From positions 1 through 36,918 of the forward strand of contig JACPQZ010000043.1 of NCBI GenBank assembly GCA_016190205.1: a stretch of 36,918 bases of DNA, written 5' to 3'. Shown piece by piece: positions 8,472-19,239 of the stretch (position 1 is the first letter of the stretch; every line of letters begins with the position of its first letter). Under the pieces are notes generated by a model. That model made no database searches and had not been told where the DNA came from. It saw only the letters and a list, made by a program, of their open reading frames with translations. This stretch comes from Candidatus Omnitrophota bacterium. Its GTDB lineage: Bacteria; Omnitrophota; JACPQZ01. The translations under genes were made by a program, and so were the position numbers.

Positions 8472-9545
8472 GCGCGCCTGCGGATACGAACCCAGCACCT
8501 TCAGGTACCGGCAGGAACGTTCCAGAGACTTGAGGGCCTTGCGAACCCTGGGCTCCTCTACATGGCCCTCGAGGTCTACGAAAAAGTAATAGTCCCAAGC
8601 CTTCCTCTTCGATGGACGGGATTCTATCTTTGTGAGATTGATCCGATATTTGCGAAACGGGTAGAGCATGCGCTGCAGCGCCCCCACCCGGTCGGTGATG
8701 GAAAAAAGTATGGAGGTCTTATCCAGGCGCGTGCGTCCGCTGGACTGACGCCCGATCACCAAGAATCGCGTCCAATTGTGCGCGCTGTCCTCGATGGAAC
8801 TGGCCAGCGGCTTTAAGCCGTATATTTTGCCTGCGAGCTCGCTCGCGATGGCGCCCACCCCCCTTTCCCGGGCGGCCCTCCGGGCAGCCTCTGAAGTACT
8901 GGAGCACTCCATGAGCGCCGCGTGCTTGAGATGCGTCTCGAGCCACTGGCGGCACTGCCCAAATACCTGCGGGTTCGAGTAGACCCTGCGCACCCGCGCC
9001 AGGCTTTTCTCCCGGCTCAAGAGATGATGAGAAATCTCCAAGAGGACCTCGGAACAGATCTTGAGCGGCGAATCCACGAACATGTCCAGCGTATGGTTAA
9101 CGGCACCCTCAATGGAGTTTTCTATCGGGACCACCCCATATTCGCAGCGCTCACGCTCTATCTCGGTGAAGATGTCGCTGATCGCGCGGCAGGGGTAATA
9201 TTTAACGGAGTCGCCGAATTTTTTCATGGCTGCAAGGTGCGTAAAGGTGGCCTCCGGGCCCAGGTAGGCGATGGTGAGCTCTTTTTCCACCGCCAGGGAT
9301 CCGGACATGATTTCCCGAAATATCGCCTCCACGGCACGCGGCTTTAAGGGCCCGCGGTTCGACCCGAGAAGCTTCCTTAAAACAGTCGTCTCCCGATGGG
9401 GCACGTAGACCCCCAGCCCATGCTGCCTCTTCAGCCGCCCGATCGTGATGGCGAGCCGGGTGCGCTGGTTTAGAAGGTCCAGAATCCTGTGATCCAGACG
9501 GTCAATCCGCCGTCTGAGGAGTTTGAATGGGTTGTCTTTGTTCAT
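8466..9545 (-). CDS. pheA: Bifunctional chorismate mutase / prephenate dehydratase
   Basis: Converts chorismate to prephenate and then to phenylpyruvate. Residues 1-90 are an AroQ-type mutase (LRRRIDRLDHRILDLLNQR). The dehydratase follows from about 95 (YLGPEATFTHLAA, GVVPIENSIEGAV, VYSNPQVFGQCRQWL). An ACT domain closes the protein (VGALQRMLYPF, LTKIESRPSK) and should bind phenylalanine. Length 359 is typical. The ATG overlaps the end of scpB by 44 nt and has no clear Shine-Dalgarno sequence. The final codons run into a heptad array, so the last few residues may be array-derived. Confidence 0.96.
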   Translation of the reverse strand: MNKDNPFKLLRRRIDRLDHRILDLLNQRTRLAITIGRLKRQHGLGVYVPHRETTVLRKLLGSNRGPLKPRAVEAIFREIMSGSLAVEKELTIAYLGPEATFTHLAAMKKFGDSVKYYPCRAISDIFTEIERERCEYGVVPIENSIEGAVNHTLDMFVDSPLKICSEVLLEISHHLLSREKSLARVRRVYSNPQVFGQCRQWLETHLKHAALMECSSTSEAARRAARERGVGAIASELAGKIYGLKPLASSIEDSAHNWTRFLVIGRQSSGRTRLDKTSILFSITDRVGALQRMLYPFRKYRINLTKIESRPSKRKAWDYYFFVDLEGHVEEPRVRKALKSLERSCRYLKVLGSYPQARS

Positions 9546-10083
9546 CGGTTAGTGGTGTTTCAGCCGTTTCATCCTTCCGCCACTTCGGCAGGTCCTCCAG
9601 AGACTTCAAGCCAAAGTACTCCAGAAACTCCTGGGTCGTTCCGTACAAAATGGGTCTTCCCAAGCCTTCCTTGCGGCCGCGGATCTTGACGAGACCCCGC
9701 TCAAGCAGGGTCTCCAGGACACCGTCGGAACTGACGCCCCGGATAGACTCGATCTCGCCCTTGGTAATCGGCTGGCGGTACGCGATAATCGCCAGGGTCT
9801 CCAAGGCCGGCAACGAGAACCGCCGCTCATGGCGCGTCCGGATAAGCCTTTTGAGCCACTGGAAGTGCTCCGGTTTCGTGGTAAAACGGTACCCCCCCGC
9901 CACTTCTTCGATCCTCAACCCCCGGCCCTGGGCCCCGCACTCCTCCCTAAGTTCCTCGATCGCCTGCACAATCTCGGCTTGGGTGACAGGACCCAGAACC
10001 TCTCTGGCCTGATCGACCGATAGCGGGAATTCACTTGTAAAAATCATGGCCTCGAGGACCGACTTCAACTGGGCGCGTTCCAT
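9502..10083 (-). CDS. scpB: Segregation and condensation protein B
   Basis: ScpB works with ScpA and SMC in chromosome condensation. The tandem winged-helix protein shows the family motifs LESMIF-like LEAMIFTSEFPLS, LETLAIIAYRQPITKGEIESIRGVSSDGVLETLLERGLV and GRPILYGTTQEFLEYFGL. ATG 10083 overlaps the scpA stop (TGATG) and has GGAG 8 nt upstream. It is preferred over the TTG at 10086. The tail (about residue 170 on) is low-complexity and overlaps pheA. Confidence 0.96.
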   Translation of the reverse strand: MERAQLKSVLEAMIFTSEFPLSVDQAREVLGPVTQAEIVQAIEELREECGAQGRGLRIEEVAGGYRFTTKPEHFQWLKRLIRTRHERRFSLPALETLAIIAYRQPITKGEIESIRGVSSDGVLETLLERGLVKIRGRKEGLGRPILYGTTQEFLEYFGLKSLEDLPKWRKDETAETPLTDEQRQPIQTPQTAD

Positions 10084-10793
10084 CAAGGTTTCTCCACCCG
10101 CACGAGATAAATATCTCCAAACGCTGCGAGCTGCCGCACCACGATCTCCTTCACACGGATAAGTTCAAGCACCGCCAGAAAGGTCGCTATCACCTCATTG
10201 CGACTTCGCATTCGCTCCAAAAGCTCCGTAAAAAGCATCTGGGTCCGCACCTTCAAGGCCTCCAGGACTGCTCCCATTTTTTCCTCGATGGTGAACTCTT
10301 CCTCGGGAACACCCTGACCGGTCTCATCCGGCAGCTTTACCAGCACCTTGGAGAAAACGCTGATGAGATCAAAGATGCTCGCCTCAATATACTCGGTTTC
10401 CCGCCCCACCTCGCCCGCCTCCGGCCGGTGCGTGAAGAGCTTAAGCCGATCAGTCTCGCGTTCTCCCAAAAACCCGGCCACCTCTTTGTATTTCTGGTAC
10501 TCCAGGAGGCGGCTGACCAGATCCCCGCGGGGATCTTCCTCTTCCTCCTCCGGCGGCAATGCCTCGGGCGGCAGGAGCGACCGGGACTTGATGTGCATCA
10601 AGGTCGCCGCCATGACGAGAAATTCACCCGCGATCTCCAGATCCAAAAGCTGCATGAGTTCGAGGTATTCCAGGTACTGCTCGGTGATGCGGGCAATGGG
10701 GATATCACAGACATCAATCTCGTCTTTCTTGATAAGATAAAGCAGGAGATCCAGCGGGCCTTCATAAATAGGCACGCGGATGCGGTACTTCAT
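10083..10793 (-). CDS. scpA: Segregation and condensation protein A
   Basis: Kleisin subunit of the SMC-ScpAB condensin. The N-terminus YEGPLDLLLYLIKKDEIDVCDIPIARITEQYL is the hallmark ScpA helix that binds SMC. The C-terminal winged helix (VIATFLAVLELIRVKEI) contacts the SMC head. The true start is ATG 10793 (MKYRIRVPIYEG). The open frame continues 31 codons upstream, but only through a proline-, arginine- and tyrosine-rich translation of the heptad array. Overlaps scpB by one base. Length 236 is usual. Confidence 0.96.
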   Translation of the reverse strand: MKYRIRVPIYEGPLDLLLYLIKKDEIDVCDIPIARITEQYLEYLELMQLLDLEIAGEFLVMAATLMHIKSRSLLPPEALPPEEEEEDPRGDLVSRLLEYQKYKEVAGFLGERETDRLKLFTHRPEAGEVGRETEYIEASIFDLISVFSKVLVKLPDETGQGVPEEEFTIEEKMGAVLEALKVRTQMLFTELLERMRSRNEVIATFLAVLELIRVKEIVVRQLAAFGDIYLVRVEKP

Positions 10794-10812
10794 GACCGCA
10801 CAGTCAGTGTTT

Positions 10813-10896
10813 GGGTATCGGGTATCGGGTACCGGGTACCGGGAAGCGGGAAGCGGGAAGCGGGGTTCGGGCGAAGCACGAGGCATGAAGTACTAG
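10813..10896. repeat. Heptad array between trpS and scpA
   Basis: Consecutive 7-nt units on the plus strand: GGGTATC twice, GGGTACC twice, GGGAAGC three times, then GGGGTTC, GGGCGAA, GCACGAG, GCATGAA and GTACTAG with growing decay. The unit mutates stepwise along the array. No long inverted partner is seen, though GGTACC is itself palindromic. Remaining flanks (10794-10812, 10897-10908) hold nothing recognisable. Confidence 0.88.
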
Positions 10897-10908
10897 GTGT
10901 GCGTTCTT

Positions 10909-11880
10909 TCATAGCCCAACCTTATCCTTTGCTCCTGCTAGGGTCTCATTGGCCACAGCCTGGGCCTTTTGATCGCCTCCGGCCAGGATCTCTTCTATAC
11001 GTCCCTTCCTGCTCATGACAGCCGCGCGGCGCTCGCGTATGGGATCCATGTATTGATTCAGCCGCGCTGCCATTTCCGCCTTGCACTCAACGCACCCGCG
11101 CGCCGCGGTGGTGCACTCCCTATGAACGGTCTCCACCTGATCGCGGTTCACAATTTTATGAAAGGTGAAGACATTGCAAACCTCGGGACGGCCCGGGTCT
11201 GTCCGCAGCTTGCGCTGGGGATCGGTGACCATCGACGCCACCTTTTGCTTCACGGCCTTCTCGTCATCGGCCAGATAGATGCAGTTGTTATAACTCTTGC
11301 TCATCTTGCGCCCGTCGAGCCCCCCCACCCGAGGCGCCTCCGTCAGGCGGTGCTCCGGCTCCGGAAAAAACGTGCCGTAAAGAAAATTAAAACGGCGCGC
11401 GATTTCCCGGGCCAGCTCCAGGTGCGGAAGCTGGTCCTGCCCGACCGGCACGAGCCCCGCGCGGTAGACCAGGATGTCGGCAGCCTGGAGCACAGGATAT
11501 CCCAAAAAACCATATGTCCCCAGGTCCCTGTCCTTAAGCTCCTTAAGCTGCTCCTTGTACGTAGGATTGCGCGTGAGCCACGGGATGGGCACTATCATGG
11601 AGAGCAGTAGATGCAGCTCTGCATGCGCCGGGACATGTGACTGCACGAAGATAACGGAGCGCTCCGGGTCCAAGCCGGCCCCGATGTAGTCGGCTGCCAC
11701 CTCCCTTACGGTCGAGCGGATGGATTTGGAACGTTCATACTCTGTGGTGAGGGCATGCCAATCGGCGATCATGAAAAAACTTTCATGCTCGCTCTGTATC
11801 TTCTTCCAGTTCTCCAACGCCCCCAAGAGGTTACCGAGATGCAGGCGATCGGTGGGACGTGTGCCGCTCAAGACCCTCAT
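10909..11880 (-). CDS. trpS: Tryptophanyl-tRNA synthetase
   Basis: Class I synthetase charging tRNA-Trp. MRVLSGTRPTDRLHLGNLLGAL carries the HIGH-equivalent HLGN, and GRKMSKSYNN carries the KMSKS loop. GQDQLPHLELAREIARRFN is the tryptophan and ATP region. The frame opens at an ATG at 11889, but GGGAGGA abuts that codon, while ATG 11880 has it about 10 nt upstream and fits the family N-terminus. The gene has its own promoter at 11913-11941. It opens the trpS-scpA-scpB-pheA block. Confidence 0.96.
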   Translation of the reverse strand: MRVLSGTRPTDRLHLGNLLGALENWKKIQSEHESFFMIADWHALTTEYERSKSIRSTVREVAADYIGAGLDPERSVIFVQSHVPAHAELHLLLSMIVPIPWLTRNPTYKEQLKELKDRDLGTYGFLGYPVLQAADILVYRAGLVPVGQDQLPHLELAREIARRFNFLYGTFFPEPEHRLTEAPRVGGLDGRKMSKSYNNCIYLADDEKAVKQKVASMVTDPQRKLRTDPGRPEVCNVFTFHKIVNRDQVETVHRECTTAARGCVECKAEMAARLNQYMDPIRERRAAVMSRKGRIEEILAGGDQKAQAVANETLAGAKDKVGL

Positions 11881-11912
11881 GCGCGCCATTCCTCCCTCTC
11901 AAAAGTGTTGTA

Positions 11913-11941
11913 TATATAGCACATGCCACAACATAAGTCAA
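11913..11941 (-). promoter_or_regulatory. trpS promoter (sigma70 type)
   Basis: On the minus strand TTGACT (11936-11941), a 17-nt spacer and TATATA (11913-11918) lie about 30 nt before the trpS start. Both boxes have one mismatch to consensus. The promoter sits just downstream of the long heptad array, whose heptads end before the -35 box. No T-box or tryptophan attenuator was recognised in the very short leader. Confidence 0.75.
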
Positions 11942-11953
11942 TTAACGGGTCTC

Positions 11954-12260
11954 GTTCTTCGTGCTTCGTGCTTCGTGCTTCGTTCGTCGCTGGTTGCTTG
12001 CCGCGTATCTCGTGAAGCGTATCTCGCCATTCAACCGAATGACCCCTTCGGTTACCGGTGTTCGGTGATCGGTTATCGCAAGAAAAGAAAAACCTTGGTC
12101 ATTCAGCTTTTACTGATAGAAGACAGCTAACAGCGCTTGCGATGACCGATAACCGATAAACGATCACCGATCAACGATCCTGCGATCACCGATGACCGAT
12201 CGACGAGCGACGCTTCACGAATCTTGCGCTTCACGATTCACGATTCACGATTCACGATCA
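11954..12260. repeat. Composite heptad-array element between xerD and trpS
   Basis: About 300 nt almost entirely of 7-nt period. In plus-strand order: GTGCTTC three times (11961-11981); GTATCTC, GTGAAGC, GTATCTC (12005-12025); CGGTTAC, CGGTGTT, CGGTGAT, CGGTTAT (12049-12076); a 55-nt non-periodic centre; GATGACC, GATAACC, GATAAAC, GATCACC, GATCAAC (12141-12175); GAGCGAC, GCTTCAC (12205-12218); GCTTCAC and GATTCAC three times (12228-12255), ending over the xerD stop. The CGGTTAT and GATAACC halves are inverse complements and can pair. No gene is seen in this stretch; the trpS promoter lies beyond it. Confidence 0.87.
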
Positions 12261-13128
12261 GGGTCTCGGGTGGTACTTCTCATGCACCGTTTTCAACCGG
12301 CTGCGGTCGATATGGGTATAAATCTGGGTGGTCGCAATATCTGCATGCCCCAAAAGTTCCTGAACCACCCTTAAGTCAGCGCCTCCCTCCAATAGATGCG
12401 TTGCAAAGCTGTGCCTCAACGTATGAGGCGTAATCAGCTTTTTGATATGGGCCTGGCGGGCATATTTTTTTACGAGCTTCCAGTAACTTACGCGGGAGAT
12501 GGGACGCCCCAGCTTGTTCAGAAAGAGTGCGTCTGTTTCAGCCCGCCTGTTGAGCCTGGGACGGGAAGCTCGGATATACCGTTGGGCCAGCTCGCGCGCC
12601 GCCCTGCCGATGGGGATTACCCGCTCCTTTCCGCCCTTGCCCTTGATGCGGACATATCCGGCCTCCCAGTTGACGTCAGACAGCTTCACCCGGGATACCT
12701 CATCTACGCGCACACCTGTAGCATACATGAGCTCCAAAATAGCGCGGTCACGAAGCCCGAGCACGCGTTTGATGTTGGGAACTTTTAACATGCGCACGAC
12801 CTCATCCTGGGTCAGGACCTCGGGAATTCGCTTCCACAGGTGAGGTGAAGAAAGAACGCTGGTGACATCCTCGGATATCTTGCCCTCCTGCCAGAGAAAA
12901 CGGTGAAACACGCGGATGGCCGCGAGGGCGCGGCTCACGGAACTCGCCGCCAATTTCCGGTCGCGCTCAAACAGGAGAAAGGCATTGATGTCGCCGCGCT
13001 TGACATGGCTTAAGTCGGTGATTCCCTGCCCGGAGAGAAAGTTTAGATAACGCGTGAGGTCCCTTCCGTAAGCGGCTAACGTGTTGCGCGCAACACCACG
13101 CTCCGCGGAAAGGAAGTAGAGAAATTCT

Positions 13129-16459
<3,331 letters not shown>

Positions 16460-16467
16460 ATGCGTTT

Positions 16468-16547
16468 AGACTACAGACTGAAGACTGAAGACTTAACGAT
16501 AACCACCTCTTTTAGTCTGTGGTCTGTGGTCTGTCGTCTGTAATCTC
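16468..16547. repeat. Inverted pair of heptad arrays between acyP and the phosphoesterase gene
   Basis: Left arm AGACTAC, AGACTGA, AGACTGA, AGACTTA (16468-16495). Right arm TAGTCTG, TGGTCTG, TGGTCTG, TCGTCTG, TAATCTC (16513-16547). The arms are imperfect reverse complements around a 17-nt loop. The right arm is exactly 35 nt and abuts the acyP stop codon. There is no T-run, so this is not a standard intrinsic terminator. Confidence 0.88.
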
Positions 16548-16820
16548 TTAAAATGCCACCCCGAATTTATCATACGTTCCCCGAGCAGTCTCCCACTCGA
16601 TTTCCAAATCACGAATCGTGGAGCCCAGTTCCCCCTCACGGATAGCAGACAGAAAATCCTTGAGCTCCTGTTCCTCCCCTTCCGCGACTACTTCCACCCG
16701 GCCGTCGCGTAGATTCTTTACAAATCCCGTGACCTGAAAATGCCGGGCGATACGCTCCGTGGTGTACCGAAAACCGACACCCTGGACCATGCCAGAGAAT
16801 AACGCGTGCAACCGCTTCAT
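16548..16820 (-). CDS. acyP: Acylphosphatase
   Basis: Hydrolyses the carboxyl-phosphate bond of acylphosphates. The signature GMVQGVGFRYT contains catalytic Arg18, and the second catalytic residue Asn36 lies in GFVKNLRDGRVEV. Length 90 is exactly that of the family. Flanked on both sides by heptad arrays, so it is an isolated small gene within an otherwise packed block. The physiological substrate is not known for bacterial AcyP. Confidence 0.93.
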   Translation of the reverse strand: MKRLHALFSGMVQGVGFRYTTERIARHFQVTGFVKNLRDGRVEVVAEGEEQELKDFLSAIREGELGSTIRDLEIEWETARGTYDKFGVAF

Positions 16821-16838
16821 ATCCGGCTCATACCCGTT

Positions 16839-16915
16839 CGGTCATCGTGGATCGGTCATCGTGAATCGCAAACATCTTGCGATCACCGATCACCGAAAAC
16901 CGATCACCGAATCTA
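16839..16915. repeat. Inverted pair of heptad arrays between the peroxiredoxin gene and acyP
   Basis: CGGTCAT, CGTGGAT, CGGTCAT, CGTGAAT, CGCAAAC (16839-16873) faces GATCACC, GATCACC, GAAAACC, GATCACC, GAATCTA (16881-16915). The halves are inverse-complementary around CAAACATCTTG. The final heptad includes the peroxiredoxin stop codon (CTA on this strand). Confidence 0.88.
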
Positions 16916-17500
16916 GGCGTTAACGGTCTCGAAATACTTCTTCGAGTCGACGGGATTGGGCTTGATGGATTTGGCGCCGGGTTTCCAGTCGGCCGGGCAG
17001 ACTTCCCCATTTTTCTCGAAGAACTGCAGGGCATCGATCATGCGCAGGGTTTCATCCACGCTTCTCCCCAGGGGGAGATCGTTGACGACCATGTGGCGTA
17101 TGGCCCCCTCGCGATCGATGAGAAACAGCCCGCGCAGGGCCACCCCCATCCCTTCCAGAAGCACCCCGTATTCGCGCGAGATCTGCTTATTGAGATCGGC
17201 CACAATGGGATACTGAACCTGCCCCAGCCCCCCTTGTTTGCGCGGGGTCCGAACCCAGGCCAGATGCGTGTAATGACTGTCAACGCTCACCGCCAGGACC
17301 TGCACGCCCCGCTTCTCAAAATCCTGGATGCGGTCACTAAATGCCGTGATTTCTGTGGGACACACGAACGTGAAATCCAGAGGATAGAAAAAGAGTAAGA
17401 CATACTTACCCCGGTAATCCGCTAATTGAACGTCCTTAAACTCTCCTCCTACCACGGCCTTCGCCTTAAAATCCGGTGCCTTCTGCTGAACCTGAATCAT
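16913..17500 (-). CDS. Typical 2-Cys peroxiredoxin (AhpC/Prx1 family)
   Basis: Reduces hydrogen peroxide and organic peroxides. The peroxidatic Cys47 is in [13 protein letters not shown], and the resolving Cys168 is in GEVCPADW. The GGLG motif (residues 90-93) and the C-terminal YF (189-190) mark the hyperoxidation-sensitive form. Length 195 is typical. A strong Shine-Dalgarno AAAGGAGG lies upstream of the ATG. The reductant (thioredoxin or AhpF/AhpD) is not encoded here. It follows the SemiSWEET gene with a 15-nt gap. Confidence 0.95.
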   Translation of the reverse strand: MIQVQQKAPDFKAKAVVGGEFKDVQLADYRGKYVLLFFYPLDFTFVCPTEITAFSDRIQDFEKRGVQVLAVSVDSHYTHLAWVRTPRKQGGLGQVQYPIVADLNKQISREYGVLLEGMGVALRGLFLIDREGAIRHMVVNDLPLGRSVDETLRMIDALQFFEKNGEVCPADWKPGAKSIKPNPVDSKKYFETVNA

Positions 17501-17515
17501 CTTAACCTCCTTTGG

Positions 17516-17770
17516 TTACCCGTGTTTGATTTTTAAAACCAAAACGATCGCTGAAAATATAAGGACGATTGCATTCGCCGCGATAATGGGCCATTCGCCG
17601 AGCAGGACTCCATAGGCAAGCCACAACCCGACCCCGAATGTAAATACGGCATACATCGCAAGCGAAATATCCTGCGTCCTGCGCGTGCGCCAGGTCTTCA
17701 CCACCTGGGGGATAAAGGCCAGGGTGGTCAGCGTCGCTGCGACGCAGCCAACCCAAGTTGTTAAACCCAT
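17516..17770 (-). CDS. SemiSWEET / PQ-loop small membrane transporter
   Basis: The 84-residue protein has three hydrophobic helices and one PQ-loop motif, TLAFIPQVVKTWRTRRTQDIS, typical of SemiSWEETs, which dimerise to move sugars through the inner membrane. GAGG lies 10 nt before the ATG. A larger frame from 17786 on the same strand encodes no recognisable protein. Upstream is a hairpin of tRNA-like sequence and tRNA-Pro; downstream is the peroxiredoxin gene. The substrate is not predictable. Confidence 0.85.
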   Translation of the reverse strand: MGLTTWVGCVAATLTTLAFIPQVVKTWRTRRTQDISLAMYAVFTFGVGLWLAYGVLLGEWPIIAANAIVLIFSAIVLVLKIKHG

Positions 17771-17790
17771 TAGATCGATACCTCAAAATT

Positions 17791-17839
17791 GGGATGGCGG
17801 GATTCGGCGGGTTGGGCTCCTTTCAAGTCCCACCATCCC
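17791..17839 (-). other. Hairpin made from a degenerate copy of the tRNA-Pro 3' end
   Basis: 17791-17802 (GGGATGGCGGGA on plus) pairs with 17828-17839 (TCCCACCATCCC) over 12 positions with one G-U. The left arm and following bases resemble the 3' end of the neighbouring tRNA-Pro (GGGATGGTGGGATTCG at 17869-17884, one mismatch in 16). On the minus strand the stem is followed by AATTTTG, a short T-run, so it could terminate tRNA transcripts just before the SemiSWEET start. Confidence 0.6.
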
Positions 17840-17866
17840 TAGACCTGTTATATAAACAGCTAAATG

Positions 17867-17941
17867 TCGGGATGGTGGGATTCGAACCCACGGCCTCTTG
17901 GTCCCGAACCAAGCGCTCTAGCCAAGCTGAGCTACATCCCG
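17867..17941 (-). tRNA. tRNA-Pro (anticodon CGG)
   Basis: The minus strand folds into a full cloverleaf. Acceptor arms CGGGATG and CATCCCG pair perfectly. The D arm is GCTCAG to GAGC. The anticodon stem CTTGG/CCAAG encloses TTCGGGA, giving anticodon CGG. The T arm is GTGGG-TTCGAAT-CCCAC. The C1-G72 pair is characteristic of bacterial tRNA-Pro. Discriminator base A is at 17867, and CCA is not encoded. A palindrome (GTAATCT, AGATTAC) at 17941-17956 abuts the 5' end. Confidence 0.95.
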
Positions 17942-17979
17942 TAATCTAAAGATTACTCTCGTGTGTATGAATTTCTTCA

Positions 17980-18573
17980 TCAAATCTTTTTTCCGGGAAG
18001 GGCTTGGCCCCCCCACGACTTCAGTGCCCAGAGACCGCCGATCAAGAGCACGACAAACCCCAGGGTAAACCACTCAAAGTAGCGGTCAATCCACTCCTGG
18101 GCTTGCTGCCCAAACCAATAAATGCAGGCCGCCACGAGAAAGAAACGCCCTCCCCGCGCTAAGATGGAAACCCAAAAAAATCTCCAAAAATGAATCTTAA
18201 AAACACCGCCGCTCACCGTAAAAACTTTATAGGGAATAGGCGTAAAACCGGCAATCCCGATCGCCCACACATCGTACCGCTGGAAATAATTCTGAACGCG
18301 CTGAATGCGCGCCAGGGGCATCAGTTTCTCCAAGAGCGGACGGCCCCCCCAGCGCCCGAGCCCATAGCCAAGACACGCACCCAGCACAGACCCAACCGTC
18401 GTGAGCGCGGCCAGCCCAAAAACCTGCTGGGGGGCTGCCAGGCCCATCAAGATCAGCAAAATATCAGGCGGTACAGGGAAAAATGAGGATTCCGCGAACG
18501 CCAGGAGAAAAAGGCCCCACGGACCCGCCCCTAAGACCAGCGTCTTGGTCCATTCTAAAATGGAAGAAATCAC
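17980..18573 (-). CDS. YqaA-family (DedA/VTT-like) inner-membrane protein
   Basis: 197 residues with four to five hydrophobic segments. Conserved DedA-superfamily elements are FAESSFFPVPPDILLILMG near residue 30 and GFTPIPYKVFTVSGGVF near residue 110. Members are linked to lipid scrambling and membrane homeostasis; the role of YqaA itself is not established. Start is GTG with AAGGA 4 nt upstream, 21 nt after pcm. It is followed by tRNA-Pro after 38 nt. Confidence 0.88.
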   Translation of the reverse strand: MISSILEWTKTLVLGAGPWGLFLLAFAESSFFPVPPDILLILMGLAAPQQVFGLAALTTVGSVLGACLGYGLGRWGGRPLLEKLMPLARIQRVQNYFQRYDVWAIGIAGFTPIPYKVFTVSGGVFKIHFWRFFWVSILARGGRFFLVAACIYWFGQQAQEWIDRYFEWFTLGFVVLLIGGLWALKSWGGQALPGKKI

Positions 18574-18594
18574 GCCATCCTTATGCGCATAGTC

Positions 18595-19239
18595 TTAACG
18601 AAACCCTGCCTCTCCAACCAAAGGGACGAACACGCATCCGCCCAGCTGCTTCGACTTAAGGCCCTGGGCCGTGCGCTCCACCAGGACAAAATCCTGCGCG
18701 GAGGCGTCTCCAATCGGAATGCCCAGCCTGCCGCCCACGGAAAGCTCGTCCATCAAGGTTTGAGGCACCTGCGGGGCGGCACAAGACACGATGATAGCGT
18801 CAAAGGGAGCCTCTTCGGGCCAACCCCGGCTGCCGTCGCCCACCCGAAGCGACACATTCGCGATCCCCAGTTCCTTCAAAATCTTTTCGGCTGAAGCGGC
18901 GAGCTCTGGAATACGCTCGCAGGAAAAAATCTCCTGCGCCAGTGAAGCGAGCAGGGCCGTTTCATAACCGGAACCCGTCCCGACCTCGAGCACCCTCTCC
19001 CCGCCCACAAGGCCCAGCGCCTGAAGCATATACGCCACCATAAAGGGCTGTGAGATCGTCTGCCCGAAGCCTATCTCAAGCGGATGGTCCTCATAGGCAT
19101 GGGCCGCAAGCCTCGGCTCAACAAACCGGTGCCGGGGTATCTTTCGAAAGGCCGCGAGAACCCTGGAATCTGTGATACCGCGTGCGATGAGCTGGCCCTT
19201 GACCATCTTTTCGCGCCATTCATCCCAAGAGCGGCTCAA
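18595..19239 (-). CDS. pcm: Protein-L-isoaspartate O-methyltransferase
   Basis: Methylates isoaspartyl residues to begin their repair, using S-adenosylmethionine. The motif I EVGTGSGYETALLASL is clear, preceded by PLEIGFGQTISQPFMVAYML, the PCMT signature. Length 214 is normal. The start is TTG at 19239, overlapping the glycosyltransferase stop (TTGA). An internal ATG 11 codons on (MVKGQLIARGI) is the alternative start. Confidence 0.94.
   Translation of the reverse strand: MSRSWDEWREKMVKGQLIARGITDSRVLAAFRKIPRHRFVEPRLAAHAYEDHPLEIGFGQTISQPFMVAYMLQALGLVGGERVLEVGTGSGYETALLASLAQEIFSCERIPELAASAEKILKELGIANVSLRVGDGSRGWPEEAPFDAIIVSCAAPQVPQTLMDELSVGGRLGIPIGDASAQDFVLVERTAQGLKSKQLGGCVFVPLVGEAGFR

Noticed and set aside
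10794-10886. N-terminal extension of ScpA rich in P, R and Y
   Set aside because: Translation of the GGGTATC/GGGAAGC heptads; homology starts at ATG 10793.
11881-11953. T-box or tryptophan attenuator before trpS
   Set aside because: The leader from the predicted start site is only about 25 nt, too short for either.
16839-16915. CRISPR array
   Set aside because: Repeat period is 7 nt with no unique spacers of 30-40 nt and no cas genes nearby.
17758-17949. Plus-strand peptide with VGFEPTASWSRTKRSSQAELHP
   Set aside because: This is the well-known false protein read from the antisense strand of a tRNA gene, here tRNA-Pro.
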